DNA of 64,000 nucleotides from the NCBI RefSeq assembly GCF_902859915.1, contig NZ_CADIKK010000017.1, positions 62,001-126,000 on the forward strand, read 5' to 3'. Source of the stretch: Paraburkholderia ultramafica. GTDB lineage: Bacteria > Pseudomonadota > Gammaproteobacteria > Burkholderiales > Burkholderiaceae. Below, one piece after another: positions 44,065 through 51,439 of the stretch. The notes below the pieces were generated by a model that saw only the letters and a program-made list of their open reading frames with translations, was not told where the DNA came from and made no database searches. Position 1 is the first letter of the stretch; each line of letters starts with the position of its first letter. Both the position numbers and the translations under genes were made by a program.

Positions 44065-45290
44065 GCATCGCGCTGCAACGCGTGGTCGTCACCGGCATGG
44101 GCATCGTGTCGTGCCTCGGCAATACGCTCGATGACGTGTCCGCCGCATTGCGCGCGGGCCGCTCGCGCATCGCGCGGATCGACGCGTGGCGCGAGCGCGG
44201 TTTCGGCTCGCAGGTCGCGGGCGTCGCGTCGATCGCGCACGAGCCGCCGTTCGAGCGCAAGCTCGAACGCTTCATGGGCGACACCGCGCGCCTGGCCTGC
44301 CATGCTGCGCGCAACGCGATCGACGACGCCGGGCTCGCGCCTGCCGTGTTGCGTTCGCCACGCGCCGGCGCGGTGATCGGCTCGGGCGTCGGCGCCTTGT
44401 CGAGCTACGACGCAGCGCTGGCGATCGCGCACGCGCGCGGCATCGACAGGGTACCGCCGTACACGGTGCCGCAGGCGATGAGCAGCACCGCGTCGGCCAA
44501 CGTCGCGCAGGTGATCGGGCTCGAAGGGGTGAGCTATTCGCCGTCGTCGGCTTGCACGACGTCGGCGCTCGCGATCGGCCAGGCGATGCAGCTGATCCAG
44601 ACTGGCCGCCAGCAGATCGTGCTGGCCGGCGGCAGCGAGGCGCTGCACGACAACGTGACGCTGCTGTTCGACGCGATGGGCGCGTTATCGCGCCGCTTCA
44701 ACGACACGCCGCAACTCGCGTCGCGTCCGTACGACACGCAGCGCGACGGCTTCGTGATCGCTTCGGGCGGCGGCGTGCTGGTGCTCGAAGCGCTCGATCA
44801 CGCGCTGGCGCGCGGCGCACGCATCTACGCGGAGCTGAGCGGATTCGGCGATTGCACCGACGGCGGTGGCATGGTCGCGCCGCGTGCGGCGGGCATCGCG
44901 TGGGCGATGCGTGGTGCGCTGGACGAAGCGGGGCGGCGCCCCGACTACATCAACACGCACGCACCGTCGACGCCGCTTGGCGACCTCGAGGAACTGCGCG
45001 CGTTGAACGAGGTGTTCGGCCGGTGCGTGCCGGCGTTTTCGTCGACCAAAGGCATGACCGGGCATTCGCTCGGCGCGTGCGGCGCGCACGAGGCGATCTA
45101 CACGCTGCTGATGATGCGCGACGGGTTCATCGCGGGCACGGCCGATATCGGAACGCCGGAGCCGGAAGTGCGCGGCATGCCGCTGGTGCGCATGACGCGC
45201 GATGCGCGTATCGACACGGCGATGTCGGTTTCATTCGGGTTCGGCGGTAGTTGCGCGAGCCTGATGTTCGAAGCATGGCAGGGCGGTTGA
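44061..45290 (+). CDS. FabB-like beta-ketoacyl-ACP synthase
   Basis: A 409-aa ketosynthase closest in layout to FabB: RVVVTGMGIVSCLGN, cysteine in YSPSSACTTSALAIG (Cys165), and STKGMTGHSLGACGAHEAIY with the second histidine. The first histidine region reads NTHAPSTPLGD where FabB has HGTSTPVGD, replacing Gly-Thr by Ala-Pro beside the catalytic histidine. Last full gene of the operon. It could prime or extend the chain, or give unsaturated acyl groups for the lipid part; role not settled. Confidence 0.85.
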   Translation: MSIALQRVVVTGMGIVSCLGNTLDDVSAALRAGRSRIARIDAWRERGFGSQVAGVASIAHEPPFERKLERFMGDTARLACHAARNAIDDAGLAPAVLRSPRAGAVIGSGVGALSSYDAALAIAHARGIDRVPPYTVPQAMSSTASANVAQVIGLEGVSYSPSSACTTSALAIGQAMQLIQTGRQQIVLAGGSEALHDNVTLLFDAMGALSRRFNDTPQLASRPYDTQRDGFVIASGGGVLVLEALDHALARGARIYAELSGFGDCTDGGGMVAPRAAGIAWAMRGALDEAGRRPDYINTHAPSTPLGDLEELRALNEVFGRCVPAFSSTKGMTGHSLGACGAHEAIYTLLMMRDGFIAGTADIGTPEPEVRGMPLVRMTRDARIDTAMSVSFGFGGSCASLMFEAWQGG

Positions 45291-45327
45291 AATGGCCGCG
45301 ACTTTAAAAATAACGAAGGTGATAATA

Positions 45328-45548
45328 ATGAAAAAGGCTTTGGTAGTTGGTGCGCTCGCCGTGGTCGTGTTGACGCAGGCGGGCTGCGCGACGCGGCGCG
45401 CGAGCGCCACGCGAATGCGGTGATCGGTGTGTCGACGCGTTTTCACAGCACTGAAACCAGTTCGTCGACCGACTTCACATGCGGCGTGAGTCCGAGCGCC
45501 GCCGCGATCGCGGTGCGTGGTCAACTCGTCGTGCTGGAAGCGAACTGA
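45328..45548 (+). pseudogene. small APE-operon lipoprotein, frameshifted
   Basis: MKKALVVGALAVVVLTQAGC is a clear lipoprotein signal with lipobox (Cys20), started by ATG 45328. The frame stops at 45423 after only 31 codons. The next frame, without a stop from about 45388, reads DAARERHANAVIGVSTRFHS and on to GQLVVLEAN at 45548, which fits as the missing mature part. Loss of one base in the GC-run near 45385-45390 would explain it. Intact length would be about 73 aa. The last 28 bases overlap the convergent methyltransferase gene. Confidence 0.55.
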
Positions 45549-46279
45549 GCTTGGCCAGCCTTGAGCGCCGCGACATTGACCAGCGTCTCACGACGCTTGC
45601 CGGGCCGCGGACGATGCAGGCCGAGCCGTTCGAGCAGACCGAAGTCTTGCGCGCGGCTCCACCACAGGTAAGGCAACGAGACGTTGCGCTGGCCGAAGCT
45701 GAAACCGCCGCGACGGAGCATGTCGAGGTAGCCGTCGGCGCTCTTTTGCACCTGCATCGGATGACGGAACAGCAGCCGGATCACCCACGACTTGATGTAC
45801 GCGTCGGTCGATTCGGCGAACAGCAGGATGCCGCCCGGTTTGAGCACGCGGCGGAACTCGGCGAGCGCGCGCTCCTGCTCGACGAGATGGTGGAACGTTT
45901 GATGGCAGAACACGATATCGGCGCTGGCGTCGGGCAGCGGCAGGTTCGCGCAGTCGCCATGCAGCAGTTCGATATCGGCAAGCGTGTTACGGCAGGCGTG
46001 CGCCGCGTTGGCGGCAAGCGCCAGCGATGGCGCGTGAAAATCGATGCCGACAATACGGCGCGGCGCAAACGCTTCGGCCAGCAGGCGGAACGAAATGCCT
46101 TGCCCGCAACCGACGTCGACGATCAGCGGCGCGGCCGGCAAGGGCGCATCGATCAGGCTCTTGAGGTCGTTGATCGCGACCCGCAGCACGTGATGTTCCC
46201 ACGTGTGGGTGCGCAGGAACCAGATCCCGAACGCCGTCTCCGGCACAAAGGGCACGCTGGATGTTTCGGATGACGACAC
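45521..46279 (-). CDS. class I SAM-dependent methyltransferase
   Basis: A 252-aa enzyme with SAM-binding motif I VDVGCGQGIS and following blocks GIDFHAPSL, LPDASADIVFCHQTFHHL and RVLKPGGILLFAE. It lies at the end of the APE operon on the opposite strand, divergent from the oxidoreductase. APE head groups are often methylated (3-methyl-4-hydroxyphenyl in E. coli), so aryl-ring methylation is the likely job (ApeB-like), but this is inferred from position. Confidence 0.8.
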   Translation of the reverse strand: MSSSETSSVPFVPETAFGIWFLRTHTWEHHVLRVAINDLKSLIDAPLPAAPLIVDVGCGQGISFRLLAEAFAPRRIVGIDFHAPSLALAANAAHACRNTLADIELLHGDCANLPLPDASADIVFCHQTFHHLVEQERALAEFRRVLKPGGILLFAESTDAYIKSWVIRLLFRHPMQVQKSADGYLDMLRRGGFSFGQRNVSLPYLWWSRAQDFGLLERLGLHRPRPGKRRETLVNVAALKAGQAQFASSTTS

Positions 46280-46366
46280 GATGCACTCCCCGGCGAAATG
46301 TTGTTCCTGCTGTCAGAGGCACGATTGTAACGAGAAGTAAGGGCGCGGCGTAACGCTGCGCCGGAC

Positions 46367-47632
46367 ATGCAAACAATTGAGGCAAATTTGACTAAACATT
46401 CATCGAAGCGGACGGCCGTCGACGTCGCGATCATCGGTGCCGGTCCGGCCGGCGCAGTCGCTGCCGCGCTGCTGCGCAAAGCGGGCCGCTCCGTACTGGT
46501 GCTGGAGCGTCAGCATTTCCCGCGCTTCTCGATCGGCGAGAGCCTGCTGCCGCAAAGCATGGCCTATCTTGAAGAGGCCGGTATGCTGCAGGCCGTGGTC
46601 GAAGCCGGTTTCCAGCACAAGAACGGCGCGTATTTCGTCTATCGCGACCAGACCTCGTCGTTCGATTTCCGCGACAAACATTCGTCCGGATGGGGCACCA
46701 CCTATCAGGTCGAGCGCGCGCTGTTCGACGACATCCTGATTCGCTGCGCGGCGCAGCAGGGCGCCGACGTGCGCTTCGGCCATACGGTGCGCGCGGTCCA
46801 CACGGGCCACATGCCGCTGGTCGACGTGATCGACGAGGCGAACCACGCGTATCAGATCGAAGCGCGTTTCGTGCTGGATGCGAGCGGTTTCGGGCGCGTG
46901 CTGCCGCGTCTGCTGAATCTCGAAACGCCGACGCGGATGCCGACGCGCGCCGCGCTCTTCACGCACGTGCGCGACGGCATTCCGGTCGACGCGAGCGATC
47001 GCAACAAGATCTGCATCGCGACGCATCCGCAGCGCCGCGACGTGTGGTTCTGGATGATTCCGCTGGCGGGCGGCCGGTCGTCGGTGGGGTGCGTCGCCGA
47101 GGCCAGCTTTCTCGACGTGCCGGAAGCGGAGCGCGACGCGGCGCTGCGTGCGTTGATCCAGCAGGAGCCGACGCTGAACCGGCTGATCGGCAGCGCGCCG
47201 TTCCTGATGCCGGTGCGCCATATCGGCGGCTACTCGGCGAACGTCGAGCGGCTACATGGGCCGGGTTATGCGCTGCTCGGCAATGCCGGCGAATTTCTCG
47301 ATCCGGTGTTCTCGTCGGGTGTGACGATCGCGCTGCGTTCGGCGCATCTCGCGGCGCACACCTTGAACCGGCAACTGGACGGCGCAACGGTCGACTGGTC
47401 AGCCGATTACGACGCGCCGTTGCGCAAGGGGATCGATACGTTCCGCGCGTTCGTCGAGCGCTGGTACACCGGCGAGTTGCAGGACATCATTTACTACCCG
47501 GACCAGGCGCCGTCGATCCGGCGCATGATCAGCGCGGTGCTGGCGGGATATGCGTGGGATGAATCGAATCCGTATGTTGCCGATCCGGTGCGGCGGCTCA
47601 CGGCGCTGCATGAGGTGTGCATGCAGCGGTGA
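46367..47632 (+). CDS. FAD-dependent oxidoreductase / flavin-dependent halogenase-like
   Basis: A 421-aa flavoprotein with FAD-binding VAIIGAGPAGAVAAALLRKAGRSVLVLER, here AIIGAGPAGAVAAALL, then SIGESLLPQSM, WFWMIPLAGGRSSVGCV and GNAGEFLDPVFSSGV. The family covers hydroxylases, geranylgeranyl-reductase-like enzymes and halogenases; the W-F-W-M-I-P phrase resembles the W-x-W-x-I-P of halogenases. Placed at the end of the APE locus it may decorate the aryl group (hydroxylation or halogenation). Divergent from the methyltransferase; ribosome-binding site weak. Confidence 0.8.
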   Translation: MQTIEANLTKHSSKRTAVDVAIIGAGPAGAVAAALLRKAGRSVLVLERQHFPRFSIGESLLPQSMAYLEEAGMLQAVVEAGFQHKNGAYFVYRDQTSSFDFRDKHSSGWGTTYQVERALFDDILIRCAAQQGADVRFGHTVRAVHTGHMPLVDVIDEANHAYQIEARFVLDASGFGRVLPRLLNLETPTRMPTRAALFTHVRDGIPVDASDRNKICIATHPQRRDVWFWMIPLAGGRSSVGCVAEASFLDVPEAERDAALRALIQQEPTLNRLIGSAPFLMPVRHIGGYSANVERLHGPGYALLGNAGEFLDPVFSSGVTIALRSAHLAAHTLNRQLDGATVDWSADYDAPLRKGIDTFRAFVERWYTGELQDIIYYPDQAPSIRRMISAVLAGYAWDESNPYVADPVRRLTALHEVCMQR

Positions 47633-47640
47633 TGCAAATG

Positions 47641-47673
47641 AAAACGGCGCTTCGTGAACGAAGCGCCGTTTTT
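47641..47673. terminator. bidirectional terminator after the APE locus
   Basis: Perfect 12-bp stem AACGGCGCTTCG/CGAAGCGCCGTT (47643-47654, 47659-47670) with loop TGAA and T-runs on both strands; separates the oxidoreductase from guaD, which converge here. Confidence 0.9.
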
Positions 47674-47711
47674 GATTCAGCCGTGTGAGCGTGAGTCGGA
47701 TCAACCCACAA

Positions 47712-49076
47712 TCAGGCCGCGATTCTCGCCGCCCCCGGCGCAGGCTGCCGCGCATCGTCGCGACGATGCACGCGCTTGCCGGCCGCATACGTTTCGTAAA
47801 CCGCACGATCGTCGCCGAGCAGCGCGAACGCGAACAGCAACTCCTCCAGCGAGTCGGTGCGCGCGGTGCGCCGCGCGAGCAGCGGCGTCGCGTGCGGATC
47901 GAGCACGACGAAGTCCGCTTCCGAGTTCGGTTTCAACGTACCGACCTTGTCCGCGAGATCGAGCGCTTCGGCCGCGCCGGCAGTCGCCAGATAAAACATC
48001 CGGGTAGCCGTCAGATGATGGCCGGTCAGACGCGCAACCTTGTGCGCTTCGTTCATCGTTTGCAGCATCGAGAACGAGGTGCCGCCGCCGACGTCGGTCG
48101 CCAGCGTGATCGGCATGCCCGCCGCGTCGGCCTTATCGAAGTCAAACAGGCCGCTGCCGAGGAACAGGTTCGAAGTTGGGCAATGTGAGGCGACCGTGCC
48201 GGTTTGCGCCATGCGTTTGCGGTCCTCCTCGTCGAGGTGGATGCAGTGGCCGTACACCGCGCGGCGGCGCAGCAGGCCGTAGTGATCGTAGATGTCCAGA
48301 TAGCTGCGGTGGCCGGGGAACAGCTCGGCGACCCATTTCACTTCGTCGGCATTTTCCGCGACGTGGCTCTGGATGAAAACATCCGGATGCTTGCCCGCCA
48401 GCACGCCGCACGCTTCGAGCTGCGCTTCGGTCGAGGTCGGCGCGAAGCGCGGCGTGAGCGCGTACATCTGACGGCCACGATTGTGCCAGCGGCCGATCAG
48501 CTCGGCGCTGTCGTCATAACCCGATTGCGCGGTGTCGCGCAGGAACGCGGGGCAGTTGCGGTCCATCAGCACCTTGCCCGCCACCATCCGCAGATTGCGC
48601 GCTTCGCTCTCGGTGAAGAGCGCATCGGCGGATTCCTTATGGACCGTGCAGTACACCAGCGCGGTGGTCGTGCCGCACGCGAGCAGTTCGTCGACGAAAA
48701 AGCCCGCGGTGTCGCGCGCATACGCCGGATCGGTGAAGCGGCGCTCGGTCGGGAACGTGTAGGTGTCGAGCCACGGCAGCAAACCCGGCGCCGGCGACGC
48801 GATCATGTCCGTTTGCGGATAGTGAATGTGCGTGTCGATGAAACCCGGCACGATCAGCTTGTCGCGCATCTCCTGCACCTGGGTGCCCGGCGCGAGCCGC
48901 GCCGCGAGCGCTGCATACGCGCCCGCCGCGGCCACATGACCGTCTTCGACGATCAGCAGGCCGTCCTCATGAAAGACCGCCGCGTTGGGCGATTGCGCCG
49001 GGTCGCCGTTGAAGGTCAGCAGTTGCGCGCGGAATGCCGACTGCGCTGCTTTGGCCGGGTTAGCCGATTGAGTCAT
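47712..49076 (-). CDS. guaD: guanine deaminase
   Basis: A 454-aa amidohydrolase converting guanine to xanthine. Metal site HIHYPQTD (PGFIDTHIHYPQTD), THERMAL-type FIQSHVAENADEVKWV and YGHCIHLDEED, ATDVGGGTSFSMLQ are intact. ATG 49076 (MTQSANPAKAAQ) is chosen over an upstream start. Downstream of adenosine deaminase and the xanthine dehydrogenase genes on the same strand, it feeds xanthine into that pathway. Confidence 0.95.
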   Translation of the reverse strand: MTQSANPAKAAQSAFRAQLLTFNGDPAQSPNAAVFHEDGLLIVEDGHVAAAGAYAALAARLAPGTQVQEMRDKLIVPGFIDTHIHYPQTDMIASPAPGLLPWLDTYTFPTERRFTDPAYARDTAGFFVDELLACGTTTALVYCTVHKESADALFTESEARNLRMVAGKVLMDRNCPAFLRDTAQSGYDDSAELIGRWHNRGRQMYALTPRFAPTSTEAQLEACGVLAGKHPDVFIQSHVAENADEVKWVAELFPGHRSYLDIYDHYGLLRRRAVYGHCIHLDEEDRKRMAQTGTVASHCPTSNLFLGSGLFDFDKADAAGMPITLATDVGGGTSFSMLQTMNEAHKVARLTGHHLTATRMFYLATAGAAEALDLADKVGTLKPNSEADFVVLDPHATPLLARRTARTDSLEELLFAFALLGDDRAVYETYAAGKRVHRRDDARQPAPGAARIAA

Positions 49077-49188
49077 GGAAAAACCGTCTCCGAATATGAG
49101 AAGCTGAACAGCGCGGACGGCGGCTTTATGCTGGGGCTTAGTTTCGAACCACAACCCGCGCCGCCGTCGGCTGCTATATCCCGGCCCG

Positions 49189-50241
49189 TCAGTGCGGGCC
49201 GCTTTGATGCCAGTGCGCGTCGAGCTTCGCGATCAGTTCATTGCGTTGCTCGGGCGTGACGAACGACGCTTCGAAGCTGTTGCGGATGATCGTGTAGACC
49301 TCGGCATCGTTGAGCTTCAACGCGTCGATGGTGGCGAGATAGTTGGCGTTCACGTAGCCGCCGAAGTAGGCCGGATCGTCGGAATTCACCGTCACCGCGA
49401 CGCCGCGATCGAGCAGATCCTTCAGCGTGTGCCTGGTGAGGTCGTCGAACACGCAGAGCTTCAGGTTCGACAGCGGGCAGACGGTCAGCGCAACGCGCGT
49501 GTCGGCCAGACGCGTGACGAGCGCCGGGTCTTCGATGCTGCGCACGCCATGATCGACGCGGTCCACTTTCAGCAGATCGAGCGCTTCGTAGATATACGAC
49601 GGCGGCCCTTCTTCGCCCGCATGCGCGACGAGTTTCAGGCCGAGTGCGCGCGCCTTCGCGAACACGCGTTCGAACTTCGACGGCGGATGACCGCGCTCCG
49701 ACGAATCCAGACCGACGCCGATCAGCCGATGCTTGTACTGCTCGAACAACGGCAGCGCTTCTTCGAAGGTGGCGAGCGCGTCCTCTTCGGACAGATGGCG
49801 CAGGAAGCACAGAATCAGCTTGCTCGACATGCCGCGCTGTTGCGCGTCGGCGAGCGCGCGTTCGATGCCGGCCACCACGGTCGCGATCGACACGCCGCGT
49901 TCGGTGTGTGTCTGCGGGTCGAAGAAGATCTCGCTGTGAATCACGTTGTCGGCGAGGCACCGTTCGACATACGCCATCGTCATGTCGTAGAAGTCCTGCT
50001 CGTGCAGCAGCACGCTTGCGCCCGCATAGTAGATGTCGAGGAACGATTGCAGATCGGTGAACGCGTAGGCGGCGCGCAGCGCTTCGATCGAGTCGTACGC
50101 GAGCTTCACGCCGTTGCGCTCGGCGAGCGCGAAAATCAGTTCGGGTTCGAGCGAGCCTTCGATATGGATATGCAGCTCGGCCTTCGGAGCCCGCGCGGTT
50201 TTATCGGCGAGCGATGGGGTGGTAGCGGTCGTTGTATTCAT
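49189..50241 (-). CDS. add: adenosine deaminase
   Basis: A 350-aa amidohydrolase. Zinc ligands in ELHIHIEGSLEPEL, later AHAGEEGPPSYI, DHGVRSIED and SDDPAYFGGYV. Deaminates adenosine to inosine (or adenine to hypoxanthine; the two activities are hard to tell apart by sequence). ATG 50241 starts MNTTTATTPSLAD. Confidence 0.9.
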   Translation of the reverse strand: MNTTTATTPSLADKTARAPKAELHIHIEGSLEPELIFALAERNGVKLAYDSIEALRAAYAFTDLQSFLDIYYAGASVLLHEQDFYDMTMAYVERCLADNVIHSEIFFDPQTHTERGVSIATVVAGIERALADAQQRGMSSKLILCFLRHLSEEDALATFEEALPLFEQYKHRLIGVGLDSSERGHPPSKFERVFAKARALGLKLVAHAGEEGPPSYIYEALDLLKVDRVDHGVRSIEDPALVTRLADTRVALTVCPLSNLKLCVFDDLTRHTLKDLLDRGVAVTVNSDDPAYFGGYVNANYLATIDALKLNDAEVYTIIRNSFEASFVTPEQRNELIAKLDAHWHQSGPH

Positions 50242-50299
50242 AGTCGTTTGGAGTTTGTTGGAGTCGGTTCGCGCCGGCCGCACGCCGGGGCGCACTGCA

Positions 50300-51316
50300 T
50301 CAGACCGTTTGTGTCGCGTGACGCGTGCCCGCGTTCGCCTCGACGGCCTGCAGCATCTGCGCGGCCGCCGAGATCGCGATGATCTCCGGCGACTTGTCGA
50401 CGATGCCGTCGACGCCGAGCGGGCACTTCATCCGCGCGATCTGCGACGGATCGATGCCGCGCGCCGCCAGCCGGTGTTCGAACTGCTTGCGCTTGCTATG
50501 CGAGCCGATCATGCCGAAGAACGCGAAATCGCCGCGCCGCAGAATGCGCTCGGCCAGTTCGAGATCACGCGCATGGTTGTGCGTCATCACGATGAAGTAC
50601 GTGTGCGGCGCGGCCTGGTCGATCGCTTCATCGGGCGCGTCGTTCGGATCGAGCTTGACGTTCGGCGCGTGCAGCGATTCGACCGGCGGGAACTGCGCAT
50701 CGCGTTCGTCGACCCAGCGGACCGTGCAGGGCAGCGTGGCGAGCACGCGAACCAGCGCGGCGCCCACGTGGCCGGCGCCGAACAGCACGACGGCGAAGTC
50801 GCCGGGCGCGATGGTTTCGGTGAGCAGCGCGACGCTGTCGTCGAAACCGGCGCCGTCCCACAGCAGACAGTCGGCGGCGTCGACGCCCGGCTCGGGGTCG
50901 GACAGCATCACCGCGTCCGGCGCGGGGCCGAATGATACGCTACGCACGGTCGATTGGCCCGCGGCCACGCGCTTCGCGAGCGACGTGATCCAGCCGAGGT
51001 CGCCGACGTCGAGCCGCTCGAACGCGAGAATCACCGCGCCGCCGCAGCATTGGCCGAGGCTCGGGCCGAGCGCGAAACGCTCCAGCCGGCGCATGTGCGG
51101 CGAGCGCATGCCGTCGCGCAACACCTGGCGCGCGGTCTCGATCGCTTTCCATTCGAGGTGGCCGCCGCCGATCGTATGCTTGGCCGAGTCGCGCGTGACG
51201 ATCATCTTGGTGCCGGCTTCGCGCGGTGCCGAACCTTCGACGCGCGCGACCGTCACCAGCACGGCGGCGTCGCCGTGCGCGAGCAGTTGTTGCAGCTCAG
51301 GTAGCCAGGCTTGCAT
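50300..51316 (-). CDS. xdhC: xanthine dehydrogenase accessory protein XdhC
   Basis: A 338-aa XdhC/CoxI protein that inserts sulfurated molybdenum cofactor into xanthine dehydrogenase. Signature LVTVARVEGSAPREAGTKM and a Rossmann C-terminal half (VVLFGAGHVGAALVRVLA, MIGSHSKRKQF). ATG 51316 (MQAWLPELQ) has GGAG nine bases upstream; ATG 51331 is an alternative. Confidence 0.92.
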   Translation of the reverse strand: MQAWLPELQQLLAHGDAAVLVTVARVEGSAPREAGTKMIVTRDSAKHTIGGGHLEWKAIETARQVLRDGMRSPHMRRLERFALGPSLGQCCGGAVILAFERLDVGDLGWITSLAKRVAAGQSTVRSVSFGPAPDAVMLSDPEPGVDAADCLLWDGAGFDDSVALLTETIAPGDFAVVLFGAGHVGAALVRVLATLPCTVRWVDERDAQFPPVESLHAPNVKLDPNDAPDEAIDQAAPHTYFIVMTHNHARDLELAERILRRGDFAFFGMIGSHSKRKQFEHRLAARGIDPSQIARMKCPLGVDGIVDKSPEIIAISAAAQMLQAVEANAGTRHATQTV

Positions 51317-51439
51317 CCGGCGGTTCTCCATACGTGGCCGCGCGGGGTGTCCGTGCGGCTGGTTGCGTGCGGCGTGACGCGTTCGTGTCGTGTCAGGCCG
51401 TCGGGTTATTTCATTGCGATCATTCTATTGCGGTGGTTT

